A DNA stretch of 64,000 nucleotides from Clostridium sp. K4410.MGS-306 (GTDB lineage: Bacteria; Cyanobacteriota; Vampirovibrionia; Gastranaerophilales; Gastranaerophilaceae): positions 60,393 through 124,392 of the forward strand of contig LARD01000007.1 in NCBI GenBank assembly GCA_000980375.1. The letters run 5' to 3'. Position 1 is the stretch's first letter; every line of letters starts with the position of its first letter. Both the position numbers and the translations under genes were made by a program. Of this stretch, positions 26,582 to 34,317 are shown piece after piece. The notes beneath the pieces are model-generated. The model did no database searches. It was not told where the DNA came from and saw only the letters and a list, made by a program, of their open reading frames with translations.

Positions 26582-27235
26582 CTATAATAAGTCTTCTAAC
26601 GAACTATAATTATAAAACGGGAAATGCCCTGTCTCAAGCTCTTTTATTTCAACATTGCTCACATTTCTCCAAAAATTTTGCTGGTTGCGAGTTGGCACGC
26701 ACCTGTCGTATTTTGCAATATAAATCTTATCAAATTTTATAGACGGCACAGTAAATTGCGGCACATATCTTTTCATGCCCATAAGCTCTTGCGTGCAGCT
26801 TTGTGCATTTCTTTTTGGCAGATGGTTTTCAAAGATTTCAAAATGCTCTTTTGCTTTTTCGCCGCCAAATAAACGTTCACGGAATTTCACTACCGTTTGA
26901 GAGTCCATTTTTTCTGTCAGCTCAAACTGTCGGATTGGCACGCCAAGTTTGTCGTCTATCGGTATAAGCGTTCCGTTTATTGCTGTTCGCGAGTTCAATT
27001 TTACATTGCTTAGGTTTGCAATACTAGACGCATAAACACCGTAAGAAAATGCCAGCAGGTCAACTTTTTTGTATGCTGAAAAATCAAAAACGTCAAACTC
27101 TGGTGTTGTGTAGTCGTAAACGTACAAAACATCGGACGTATTATTAAGAATGGAGAACGGATTTTCATCCATTCCCCATCCGCAAAAGAATAAAATTAAG
27201 TTTTCGCTGTTGTTTTTTTCTAAATGTATACGCAT
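26582..27235 (-). CDS. bioG: Pimeloyl-ACP methyl ester esterase BioG
   Basis: 217 residues of the DUF452/BioG family, an alpha/beta hydrolase. ILFFCGWGMDENPF at the start and LLAFSYGVYASS near residue 65 (nucleophile Ser in FSYG) are typical. A C-terminal TGHFPF supplies the catalytic His. BioG ends the BioC cycle by hydrolysing pimeloyl-ACP methyl ester. The ATG overlaps the gltX stop region (TAAAATG), and bioC starts 3 bases after its stop. Confidence 0.92.
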   Translation of the reverse strand: MRIHLEKNNSENLILFFCGWGMDENPFSILNNTSDVLYVYDYTTPEFDVFDFSAYKKVDLLAFSYGVYASSIANLSNVKLNSRTAINGTLIPIDDKLGVPIRQFELTEKMDSQTVVKFRERLFGGEKAKEHFEIFENHLPKRNAQSCTQELMGMKRYVPQFTVPSIKFDKIYIAKYDRCVPTRNQQNFWRNVSNVEIKELETGHFPFYNYSSLEDLL

Positions 27236-27236
27236 T

Positions 27237-28679
27237 TTATACAGCTTTTTTTATTCTGTGTACAACTCTGTCTTTGCCAAGCAAAAGCAGTGTTGCAACC
27301 ATGTCTGCACCGTGGGTTCTGCCTGTAACTGCAGCTCTTATTGCCCACATTGTTTCTTTGGGTTTTATGCCCTGCTCTTTAAAGTATGTTCTCAAATCAG
27401 CGAGCTGCTCGTGGAGCTTTTCTTCGTCATCAAAATCCCATTTGTCCAGCTCATTTTCAATTACATAAGGAAGTACTTTTTTGGCAACTTCGCCGTTAAG
27501 AATTTTTTCCTGTACTTCAGGTTCTACTTCCACATCTTTGCCAAAGAAGTATTTTGTGTCATTTGTCAATTCTGAAAGAATTGTAATTGGTTCTCTTGTA
27601 ATTTCAACGATTTTTTGGAGTTGTTCTTCTGTATACTCGCTCAAATCGTAGCAGGAAAGGTATGGTTTAACGAGCTGCGTCAATTTTGCCAAATCCATTT
27701 TCTTGATGTATTGTCCGTTCATCCAGTTGAGCTTGTCGTATTCAAAAATAGAGTTGGATGAAGAAACTTCGCCGATTCTAAAATCTGCTGCGATTTCATC
27801 AAGGGTTTTGATTTCCTGCCCGTCAGAAGGTGACCAGCCTAACAAAGCTACAAAGTTTACGAGTGCTTCTGTTAAGTAACCTTTTTCAACAAATTCGGAA
27901 ACCGCTGTTGCGCCGTGTCTTTTTGAGAGTTTGCTTCTATCCGGTGCCAGAATCATACCGAGGTGGCCGAATTTAGGAATTTCTGCACCCAGTGCTTCGT
28001 AAATCATGATTTGTTTTGCAGTGTTTGAGATGTGGTCTTCGCCGCGGATGATGTGAGAAATCTTCATTTCCATATCATCTATTACAACCGCAAAGTTGTA
28101 TGTGGGTGTGCCGTTTGATTTCATGATTACAAAATCGCCGATTAACGCGTTGTCAAAGTGAAGGTGGCCTTTAACAAGGTCGTCAAAGTTTGTTTCGCCT
28201 TCAGGTACATGGAATCTGATTGAAGGTTTTCTGCCTTCGGCTCTTAATTTTTCTTTTTCTTCTTCTGACAAATGTCTGCATTTGCCGGAATATTTGTGAG
28301 GTTTTTTATTTTTGATTGATTCTTCTTTTTCTGCATCGAGCTCTTCTTGTGTGCAGAAGCATTCGTATGCATAGCCTGCTTCTATAAGTTTTTGAGCGTA
28401 TTTTGGGTAGATATCAAATCTGTCTGACTGCTGATAAGGGCCGTAAGGACCGCCAACATCAGGGCCTTCGTCCCAGTTGAGACCGAGAGCTTTTAGGCTG
28501 TCATAAATATTATCAATATATGCCTGGCTTGAGCGGTCAAGGTCTGTGTCTTCAATTCTTAAAACGTATTTGCCGTTATTTTTCTTTGCAAACAAATAGT
28601 TGAACAGCGCTGTTCTTGCTGTACCTATGTGTAAATTACCGCTCGGGGAAGGGGCAATTCTTACTCTAACTTCGTCCAT
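27237..28679 (-). CDS. gltX: Glutamate-tRNA ligase
   Basis: 480 residues, class I synthetase. The HIGH-type motif is in APSPSGNLHIGTA (near residue 10), the KMSKS-type motif is DRSKLSKRHGA, and GEDHISNT matches bacterial GluRS. I start at ATG 28679, with GGAG 8 bases upstream; the TTG at 28691 overlaps that site. It leads a tight operon with bioG and bioC, so biotin priming is co-transcribed with a housekeeping synthetase. Confidence 0.97.
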   Translation of the reverse strand: MDEVRVRIAPSPSGNLHIGTARTALFNYLFAKKNNGKYVLRIEDTDLDRSSQAYIDNIYDSLKALGLNWDEGPDVGGPYGPYQQSDRFDIYPKYAQKLIEAGYAYECFCTQEELDAEKEESIKNKKPHKYSGKCRHLSEEEKEKLRAEGRKPSIRFHVPEGETNFDDLVKGHLHFDNALIGDFVIMKSNGTPTYNFAVVIDDMEMKISHIIRGEDHISNTAKQIMIYEALGAEIPKFGHLGMILAPDRSKLSKRHGATAVSEFVEKGYLTEALVNFVALLGWSPSDGQEIKTLDEIAADFRIGEVSSSNSIFEYDKLNWMNGQYIKKMDLAKLTQLVKPYLSCYDLSEYTEEQLQKIVEITREPITILSELTNDTKYFFGKDVEVEPEVQEKILNGEVAKKVLPYVIENELDKWDFDDEEKLHEQLADLRTYFKEQGIKPKETMWAIRAAVTGRTHGADMVATLLLLGKDRVVHRIKKAV

Positions 28680-28736
28680 TACTTTCTCCAATCTTTGTTA
28701 TTCTGTATATAATTTTACCACTAACAAAATGTCCGA

Positions 28737-28779
28737 AAAATTTTCGTTATAAGGAGTAAACGACGTTAACGAAAATTTT
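28737..28779. promoter_or_regulatory. Perfect 13-bp inverted repeat
   Basis: AAAATTTTCGTTA (28737-28749) and TAACGAAAATTTT (28767-28779) are exact inverted repeats with a 17-base loop containing AAGGAG. It sits between gltX and element copy A and may be an operator or an RNA hairpin. Confidence 0.55.
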
Positions 28780-28788
28780 GAGTGACAA

Positions 28789-28847
28789 TTGAAAAGGTGA
28801 GCAGTGGCGGCTCGAAAGCTCGAGGCGGCAGCTGCGACACTAGATTA
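28789..28847 (+). ncRNA. Candidate structured element, copy A
   Basis: TTGAAAAGGTGA (28789-28800), basal stem GCAG/CTGC (28801-28804 and 28832-28835), then GACACTAGATTA (28836-28847). GGTG can also pair with CACT outside the basal stem. The interior GGCGGCT...TCGAGGCGGCAG is nearly the same as in copy C. It lies upstream of the sigma-28-type promoter of the 28963 gene. Confidence 0.5.
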
Positions 28848-28894
28848 GAATGTAACGATATGTAAATAAATCGTAAAAAGTTAAGACTTCTCCC

Positions 28895-28922
28895 TAAAGT
28901 TTATTAAACTTTAAGCCGATAA
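28895..28922 (+). promoter_or_regulatory. Sigma-28 (flagellar) type promoter
   Basis: TAAAGTTT (28895-28902), 12 bases, GCCGATAA (28915-28922). The FliA consensus is TAAAGTTT-N11-GCCGATAA, so both boxes match exactly and the spacer is one base longer. It drives the gene at 28963. The -35 half also lies in a 17-bp palindrome (28896-28912). Confidence 0.7.
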
Positions 28923-28962
28923 CCATGATGTGGAAACAAAAAATTAAACAGGAGAAGATAAG

Positions 28963-29349
28963 ATGACAAACAACATTCATGGAATTGGTATTAACACAAA
29001 TTCAGTAAATCCTTATGGCAATCAGCCAAAAGGCGGCGAAGCTAAAGCCGAAGAAAAAGAACAACAGGCACCTCAAGCGCAGCCTCAATCAGCACAGGTA
29101 AACCCCGGCGATGTACTTGCTTATATGGCACAACAGGCGGTTGTTGTAAACCCCAAAGTTTCAGCACAAAAAACTTATGACGTTTCAAAATATGTTACAC
29201 CCGAACAGGCACAACGTATTGCAGGCTTTGTAACAAGCTTTGAAGACCAGGTGGCAGAAGGCTTGCTTGCAATCAACAAAGAGTTCGGTGAAAATTCAGG
29301 CCTTTCTGAACAGGCAAAATATGAAATTGCAGCCAACATGGTAGGCTAG
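28963..29349 (+). CDS. Hypothetical protein under a flagellar-type promoter
   Basis: 128 residues, with AGGAG about 7 bases before the ATG. Residues 1-45 are Gln/Pro/Ala-rich and look disordered, beginning MTNNIHGIGINTNSVNPYG. The C-terminal half is helical (TPEQAQRIAGFVTSFEDQVAEGL). I do not recognise the family. The sigma-28-like promoter 40 bases upstream suggests late flagellar expression. The small size, disordered N-terminus and helical C-terminus would be compatible with a FlgM-like anti-sigma factor, but the sequence match is not convincing. Confidence 0.7.
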   Translation: MTNNIHGIGINTNSVNPYGNQPKGGEAKAEEKEQQAPQAQPQSAQVNPGDVLAYMAQQAVVVNPKVSAQKTYDVSKYVTPEQAQRIAGFVTSFEDQVAEGLLAINKEFGENSGLSEQAKYEIAANMVG

Positions 29350-29404
29350 CATTAAAGATTAAACCCGGTAAATACGCAAATTTCTTCACTTCTCCGATAT
29401 TTAA

Positions 29405-29440
29405 AAAGCCTTTAGTCTGGTGACTAAGGGCTTTATTATT
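29405..29440 (+). terminator. Terminator
   Basis: A 13-bp stem (29405-29417 with 29422-29434, one G-T pair) with loop TGGT, followed by ATTATT. It ends the 28963 transcript and sits just before the -10 box of the next gene. Confidence 0.75.
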
Positions 29441-29441
29441 G

Positions 29442-29453
29442 TATAATTTAATT
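29442..29453 (+). promoter_or_regulatory. -10 box of a leaderless gene
   Basis: TATAAT (29442-29447) lies exactly 6 bases before ATG 29454, with no ribosome binding site. This is the same geometry as feoB and mnmG. Confidence 0.55.
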
Positions 29454-29681
29454 ATGTATATACTTGAGCTTATTGCAAAAATCTTTACTGATAAAAAGAA
29501 CAAATCAAACACAAAAGAACGGCAAAAAAATTTAATGCCGCCCGAAACAGATTATGAAGAAAAATGCAATCATGTTTTCCTTCCGCTGGATTCCACGGGC
29601 GAAACTCTTGCCTGCACAAAATGCGGGCTTGTTGTAAAGAACGACCCTTTGCGTGTTAAGCCTAAAAACCCCTTTTTATGA
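29454..29681 (+). CDS. Small zinc-ribbon-like protein
   Basis: 75 residues from ATG 29454; the TTG at 29439 lies upstream of the -10 box and is unlikely. A short hydrophobic N-terminus (MYILELIAKIF) is followed by a Lys-rich stretch. The C-terminal half has CNH and then CTKCG, a Cys/His set able to bind one zinc ion. Function unknown. A leaderless mRNA is likely. It is isolated between a terminator and the next gene. Confidence 0.6.
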   Translation: MYILELIAKIFTDKKNKSNTKERQKNLMPPETDYEEKCNHVFLPLDSTGETLACTKCGLVVKNDPLRVKPKNPFL

Positions 29682-29785
29682 TTACGAATGTAAAGATATT
29701 TGACTTTTGTGTTTAAATCAAACGGACTTTAAAATATAATACTTATAACTAATATATATTTCATAAGTTCAAGAGGAAGATAACC

Positions 29786-30409
29786 TTGGCAAGCATTTCA
29801 AACGGACATTTAAAGTCCAATATTCAAAATTTCTCCGTCGAAACAGTTAGAAATCTTTTAAATACAGACAACAAAGGTATTGCAAAGCTGTGCGCACAGG
29901 TCTCTATGATGCCTAAAAAAGACGAACACGGCCGTACTTATTTTTCAAAAGATGATTTGGAAATACTAAGACGTGTAAAAAATAAAAACGATGAACAACA
30001 GGCTAAACAGCCAAAAAGAATGGCACAAAAATCTTATGCCACTGTGCCTGTAAAATCCGTAAGCCCTGTTACACCTATTGCACAGCCTCCGGTTAATCGT
30101 CCTGTTAAGGCGCCGGCAGTTGCACAGAGCCCTGCTGTTGACAAAATTTGTACTTCTTTAACAATTCTTGAAGATAATCTGACAGACAAATTTAGTGAAA
30201 TGCTTGATAAAAAATTGGACGAAAAGCTCGACGGTATGGACGAAGTGGTTGTTGAGCTTGTCAGATGCAAAACAGAAAATGAAACACTCCGCTACAAAAT
30301 GAACGAATTGAACAAAGAAGTTTATAACCTCAAAAATGAATTGAGCAGATATAAAGCGCTCGGTTTTGGTTTTTATATAAAAAATTCAGGTGATTCTTCT
30401 TTAATTTAA
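29786..30409 (+). CDS. MerR-like/coiled-coil hypothetical protein
   Basis: 207 residues, starting at TTG 29786 with AGGAAGA about 7 bases upstream. Residues 15-70 (FSVETVRNLLNTD...GRTYFSKDDLEILRRVKN) resemble a winged-helix/MerR-type specificity domain. A Pro/Ala/Val linker (about 80-115) follows, then a coiled coil (about 120-192, DKFSEMLDKKLDEKL... and NELNKEVYNLKNELSRY). This layout is seen in DNA-binding or cell-organising proteins of the MerR/ParA-associated kind, but no family is assigned. The 3' end overlaps the convergent XRE gene by 4 bases. Confidence 0.75.
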   Translation: MASISNGHLKSNIQNFSVETVRNLLNTDNKGIAKLCAQVSMMPKKDEHGRTYFSKDDLEILRRVKNKNDEQQAKQPKRMAQKSYATVPVKSVSPVTPIAQPPVNRPVKAPAVAQSPAVDKICTSLTILEDNLTDKFSEMLDKKLDEKLDGMDEVVVELVRCKTENETLRYKMNELNKEVYNLKNELSRYKALGFGFYIKNSGDSSLI

Positions 30410-30612
30410 AACAGCTCTTTTATGCTTACGCCAAGAGCATTGGCGAGTTTGTAGACTTTAGAAAGCGAAATGTCTTTTTCGGCGCGCTCAATCATTCCGA
30501 CAAACGAGCCGGAAAAACCTGCTTCGAGTCCCAGATTTTCCTGCGACATATTACGTCGTAATCGCAGATCTCTAACGCGATGGCCGAATTTTATAAAGAA
30601 GTCCCTAGACAT
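30406..30612 (-). CDS. Small XRE-family repressor
   Basis: 68 residues from ATG 30612. An upstream in-frame start at 30690 would run the protein through the palindromic operator, so I reject it. HTH: LRRNMSQENLGLEAGFSGSFVGMIERAEKD (about residues 17-48). CACAAT lies 6 bases before the ATG without a ribosome binding site, so the mRNA is probably leaderless. It is divergent from a probable small RNA across an inverted repeat, implying autoregulation plus control of that RNA. Confidence 0.85.
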   Translation of the reverse strand: MSRDFFIKFGHRVRDLRLRRNMSQENLGLEAGFSGSFVGMIERAEKDISLSKVYKLANALGVSIKELF

Positions 30613-30640
30613 ATTAACATTGTGGCTTCGAAACTGGTAG

Positions 30641-30669
30641 TTGTCCACAACTGACAGTTGTGGTATAAT
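30641..30669 (+). promoter_or_regulatory. Promoter with operator in its spacer
   Basis: TTGTCC (30641-30646), 17 bases, TATAAT (30664-30669). The spacer is almost filled by the perfect inverted repeat CCACAACT-GAC-AGTTGTGG (30645-30663). A related copy AACTGGTAGTTGTCCAC (30632-30648) precedes it with 17-bp spacing. A bound repressor would block this promoter. Confidence 0.65.
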
Positions 30670-30675
30670 AACACG

Positions 30676-30810
30676 CGAAGAACCTAACATACCGAAAAAC
30701 CTGGCTGTTTTCGGTTACAATTGACCGGTTGCCATCACGGGCACGGTTTAATGATTTATACGTTGTATAAGTTCATCCTGACCTGTTTTTTATAAACAGG
30801 TCTGTTTTTA
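30676..30810 (+). ncRNA. Candidate small RNA, about 135 nt
   Basis: Expected start about 7 bases after TATAAT 30664-30669. Hairpins: CCGAAAA/TTTTCGG (30692-30714), an ACCG/CGGT pair with inner GCC/GGC around 30723-30747, and TTATAC-GTT-GTATAA (near 30756-30770). It ends with a terminator (30780-30810). No ORF longer than 14 codons with a ribosome binding site exists within it. No known RNA family is recognised. Confidence 0.45.
30780..30810 (+). terminator. Terminator of the candidate small RNA
   Basis: GACCTGTTT (30780-30788) pairs with AAACAGGTC (30794-30802) and is followed by TGTTTTTA. No annotated plus-strand gene ends nearby, so it needs the upstream non-coding transcript to make sense. 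Confidence 0.75.
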
Positions 30811-30858
30811 TTAAAAAATAATGCTTGATTGTGTTTTAAGTTGTGCGAAAATAATTGT

Positions 30859-31476
30859 ATGAATAATTATGTTTATACACTGGATGGTAAGATTTATATT
30901 AATTTAACAAACCTTTGCACAAATGATTGTGTGTTTTGTATCCGCGCAATAAAAGATGATGTTGTCGGTGCAAATCTGTTTTTGGATACAGAGGTGCTTG
31001 ATATAAACGAGGTAAAAAAACAGCTTGATGGTTTTGAACCTGACAAATACAGCGAGATTATTTTTTGCGGGTATGGTGAGCCTATCTTAAAACTCGATGC
31101 ATTAAAAGAAATTGCAGCTTATATCAAAGAAAAATATCCTCATATAAAAACCAGAATCAATACAAACGGACATGGCAATCTTATTTACAAACGCAATATT
31201 GTACCGGAGCTTAAAGGTATTATAGACAGCGTTTCAATCAGTTTTAACGGAGAGGACAAGGCTGTTTATGATGCAATTTCTTTGCCAAAAATAGAAAATG
31301 CTTACGAAGGCATGAAAGACTTTATACAAGAATGTGTACAGCACGGCATTGAAACAACCGCAACTATTGTGACAGGATATAAAAACTATAAAGTAAACCT
31401 TGAGGATTGCAAATCGCAAATAGAAGCGCTCGGGGCAAAGTTTAGAGAGCGGCCATGGCTCGATAACGGATATTAG
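30859..31476 (+). CDS. Radical SAM protein, TatD-linked type
   Basis: 205 residues from ATG 30859. The [4Fe-4S] motif is CTNDCVFC (C-x3-C-x2-C) near residues 19-26, and IIFCGYGEP is the SAM-binding GGE-like motif. The compact size and the N-terminal YTLDGKIYINLTNLCTNDC resemble radical SAM proteins annotated as TatD-associated. No tatD is adjacent here. No clear Shine-Dalgarno sequence. It is followed 12 bases later by the 31489 gene, probably as one transcript. Reaction unknown. Confidence 0.85.
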   Translation: MNNYVYTLDGKIYINLTNLCTNDCVFCIRAIKDDVVGANLFLDTEVLDINEVKKQLDGFEPDKYSEIIFCGYGEPILKLDALKEIAAYIKEKYPHIKTRINTNGHGNLIYKRNIVPELKGIIDSVSISFNGEDKAVYDAISLPKIENAYEGMKDFIQECVQHGIETTATIVTGYKNYKVNLEDCKSQIEALGAKFRERPWLDNGY

Positions 31477-31488
31477 AAGAAGAAAACC

Positions 31489-31911
31489 ATGATAATAGTA
31501 AACACTAGCGACAAAGTAAAAGTAAATTTTAAGGGAAAAGTTTTTTTAAAATCAAAAAACATGGAGCCCCAAAAGGTTGAGGTTGTAAAGAGAATAGCAA
31601 AAACAATCAAACGGTTTATAAAAGACGAAAAGTTTGATTTGCTTTTTTATTACAAACTAAAAGACGGGCTTGACCCTTTGCATGTTTCGGCTCAAAAAGG
31701 GCATAAGCAAAACTTTTTTGTTAAATGTATTGATATTGCAATGCCCGAAGCTGAATATATTGATGACGAACACTACATTGAAATGGCAAAAGGTGCTGTT
31801 CAAAGATACAAAGAGTTTTTTCCAAAAGAAGCTAACACTGAAAATATAAACCTGCTTAAACAGGTGAAAAACAAAGCGAAAAATATGTTTACGAAACAAA
31901 AAGCCGGTTAA
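31489..31911 (+). CDS. Hypothetical protein
   Basis: 140 residues, basic, no membrane segment, no recognised domain. Short conserved-looking patches are LFYYKLKDGLDPLHVSAQKGHK and AKGAVQRYKEFFPKE. It follows the radical SAM gene at 12 bases and ends in its own terminator, so the two form a unit. It could be a partner or substrate of the radical SAM enzyme, but nothing in the sequence proves it. Confidence 0.7.
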   Translation: MIIVNTSDKVKVNFKGKVFLKSKNMEPQKVEVVKRIAKTIKRFIKDEKFDLLFYYKLKDGLDPLHVSAQKGHKQNFFVKCIDIAMPEAEYIDDEHYIEMAKGAVQRYKEFFPKEANTENINLLKQVKNKAKNMFTKQKAG

Positions 31912-31928
31912 ATTAACCCGGCTTTTTT
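31898..31928 (+). terminator. Terminator
   Basis: AAAGCCGG and CCGGCTTT form the stem (31900-31907 with 31918-31925), followed by T-run. It overlaps the stop of the 31489 gene and ends the radical SAM unit. Confidence 0.85.
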
Positions 31929-32027
31929 AATATTAATTTATGCTATTGGTTTGAATAAATATTTTGTTCGTAAGATAATTATAGTGATGGATTATAGCAA
32001 TCGAGTACCAAAAAGAAAGGTGAAAAC

Positions 32028-34190
32028 ATGTTAAAAGAACAAATGGACAAAATCATGCGTCCGAAAGCTATTGCTGTTGTCGGTGCATCAACAAAACCAA
32101 AAACTATCGGTTCTGAAATCATGCAGCGTCTTAGAGATTACAAATTTAACGGAAAAGTATACCCCGTTAACCCAAAAGGCGGCATGATTGAAGGATTTCA
32201 GGCTTATACATCAATTGCGGAAATCCCCGGTGAAGTGGATCTCGCAGTTATCGTTGTTAATGCAAAATTCGTTCTTGATACAATTGACCAGTGCCATGCA
32301 AAAGGCATAAAAGGTTTGTGTATCATAACTGCCGGATTTAAAGAAACAGGTGCTGAAGGCGCTGAAGCAGAAAAACAACTTCTTGCAAAAGTAAAAGAAT
32401 ACGGCATGAAATGCGTTGGCCCTAACTGCCTCGGTGTTTTGAATACAAACCCTGAAATCAGCATGGATGCAACTTTTGCGGAATCTCTGCCTGTTGCCGG
32501 TGATATCGGTTTTGTTTCTCAATCAGGCGCATTAGGCGGCGGTATCTTAAATATTTTAAAAGACCTTAATTTAGGTTTTGCGCAGTTTATCTCTATCGGC
32601 AACCAGGCTGATGTTAATGCTGAAACTGCTCTTGAATACTGGGAAAATGAAGATGATGTTAAACAAATTTTGTTGTACATGGAATCAATTCAAAACCCTG
32701 CTAACTTTAGAAAATTAGCTTCAAGAATTACAAAGAAAAAACCTATTCTTGCTTTAAAATCAGGCCGTTCAGCTGCAGGTGCATCTGCTGCTTCTTCTCA
32801 CACCGGTTCTTTAGCCGGCGCTGACAAAGCTGCTGATGCTCTGCTCAAACAGTGCGGTGTAATAAGAGAATTTTCTTTGAAAAATCTTTTTGCTAACGCA
32901 AAAGCATTTTCTAACTGCCCGATTCCAAAAGGCAACCGTGTAGCTATTGTTACTAACTCAGGCGGCCCCGGAATTATGGCAACAGACGCTGTTTGCGAAT
33001 CAGGCATGCAAATGGCTAAAATCTCTGACAAAACAAAAGAAGAATTAAGAAGCTTCTTACCTTCTGCTGCAAGTGTTAAAAACCCTATCGATATGATTGC
33101 ATCTGCTCCTATCGAACACTACAAACAAACACTTGAAACTGTTTTGAAAGACCCTGAAGTAGACATGGTTGCAGTAATTTATCTGCCTTTCTTAGGTTTG
33201 AAAGATATCGATGTTGCTAAAGCATTGATGGAAATCAAAGCTAAAAACCCTGAAAAACCAATCCTGGGTGTATTCATGACAAAGAGCGAATTCTTTACAG
33301 AAATTTCTAACATGGATGTAAATATGCCGTTCTATATGTACGCTGAAGAAGCTGCAGAAGCTATGTCAAGACTTGACAGACAAAGAAAATGGATGGAAAG
33401 ACCTGAAGGCAAAATGCCTGTTTACGACGTAGACAAAGCTAAAGCTGAAAAAATCATCAAAGGCGCTGTTGCTGAAGGACGTGCTCAATTGACTACATTG
33501 GAATCAATCGATGTATTAGACGCATACGGCATCAGAGCTTGCAAATACGGTCTTGCTACCAACGAACAAGAAGTTGTCAACCTCGGTAACTCAATCGGCT
33601 ATCCTGTTGTTATGAAAATGACTTCAAAAACAACTTCTCACAAAACAGACGTTGGCGGCGTAAGAGTAAACATCCAGTCAGAAGAACAATTAAGAGCTGA
33701 ATACAAAGACTTAATTGCTAAATTGACTGAAAAAGGCCTCATTGACGGTCTTGAAGGTGTAATCATTCAAGAAATGGTTAAAGGCAACCGCGAAATGGTT
33801 TGCGGTATTGCTACAGACCCGCAATACGGTCCGATGATGATGTTCGGCTTAGGCGGTGTGTTCATCGAAACTATGAAAGACGTAACTTTCAGAATTGCTC
33901 CTTTAACAGATGTTGATGCTGATGAGATGATTAAATCAGTAAAAGCATACGAATTGTTAAAAGGCGCAAGAGGCACAAAACCTGCTAATATTGAACAAAT
34001 TCAAGAAACTCTCTTGAGATTGTCTCAAATGGTTAATGACTTCAAATTCATTGATGAATTGGATATCAACCCATTGCTCATCTCTGAAAAAACAGGCGAA
34101 GGCATTGCTGTTGACGGACGTATCAAGGTTCGTATTGAAGAAGTTAAAGAATACTTTGGCTGCGGAAGCGAATGCACTTGCTGCAAGTAG
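32028..34190 (+). CDS. Acyl/acetate-CoA ligase (ADP-forming), fused alpha-beta
   Basis: 720 residues. The N-terminal CoA-binding Rossmann domain (AVVGASTKPKTIGSEIM), the succinyl-CoA-ligase-like domains with phospho-His in SSHTGSLAGAD, and the C-terminal ATP-grasp domain (about 480-705, VMKMTSKTTSHKTDVGGV) match ADP-forming acetyl-CoA synthetase with both subunits fused. It makes ATP from acetyl-CoA plus ADP and Pi, a fermentative step. Codons are more A/T-biased and uniform than in neighbours, suggesting high expression. The last residues, CGSECTCCK, hold four cysteines, unusual for the family. AAGG lies before the ATG and it has its own terminator. Confidence 0.9.
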   Translation: MLKEQMDKIMRPKAIAVVGASTKPKTIGSEIMQRLRDYKFNGKVYPVNPKGGMIEGFQAYTSIAEIPGEVDLAVIVVNAKFVLDTIDQCHAKGIKGLCIITAGFKETGAEGAEAEKQLLAKVKEYGMKCVGPNCLGVLNTNPEISMDATFAESLPVAGDIGFVSQSGALGGGILNILKDLNLGFAQFISIGNQADVNAETALEYWENEDDVKQILLYMESIQNPANFRKLASRITKKKPILALKSGRSAAGASAASSHTGSLAGADKAADALLKQCGVIREFSLKNLFANAKAFSNCPIPKGNRVAIVTNSGGPGIMATDAVCESGMQMAKISDKTKEELRSFLPSAASVKNPIDMIASAPIEHYKQTLETVLKDPEVDMVAVIYLPFLGLKDIDVAKALMEIKAKNPEKPILGVFMTKSEFFTEISNMDVNMPFYMYAEEAAEAMSRLDRQRKWMERPEGKMPVYDVDKAKAEKIIKGAVAEGRAQLTTLESIDVLDAYGIRACKYGLATNEQEVVNLGNSIGYPVVMKMTSKTTSHKTDVGGVRVNIQSEEQLRAEYKDLIAKLTEKGLIDGLEGVIIQEMVKGNREMVCGIATDPQYGPMMMFGLGGVFIETMKDVTFRIAPLTDVDADEMIKSVKAYELLKGARGTKPANIEQIQETLLRLSQMVNDFKFIDELDINPLLISEKTGEGIAVDGRIKVRIEEVKEYFGCGSECTCCK

Positions 34191-34215
34191 TTAATGTAAT
34201 TTTTTAGATTAAAAG

Positions 34216-34250
34216 AACAGACCTCTGAATATTTTGGGGGTCTGTTTTTT
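34216..34250 (+). terminator. Terminator of the acyl-CoA ligase gene
   Basis: AACAGACC (34216-34223) pairs with GGTCTGTT (34239-34246), followed by T-run. Confidence 0.85.
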
Positions 34251-34265
34251 TACACAAACTGCAAT

Positions 34266-34294
34266 AAAAAAAGAGCTCTTTTTAGAGCTCTTTT
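34266..34294 (-). terminator. Terminator of rpmE
   Basis: AAAAGAGCTC (34269-34278) and GAGCTCTTTT (34285-34294) form a perfect 10-bp stem; on the minus strand a T-run follows. Confidence 0.85.
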
Positions 34295-34317
34295 GAAATC
34301 TTTTAAGATAACTAAAA

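Noticed and set aside
30752-30796. 14-codon hydrophobic frame within the candidate small RNA
   Set aside because: No ribosome binding site, and the frame runs into the terminator stem; a type I toxin reading is not supported.
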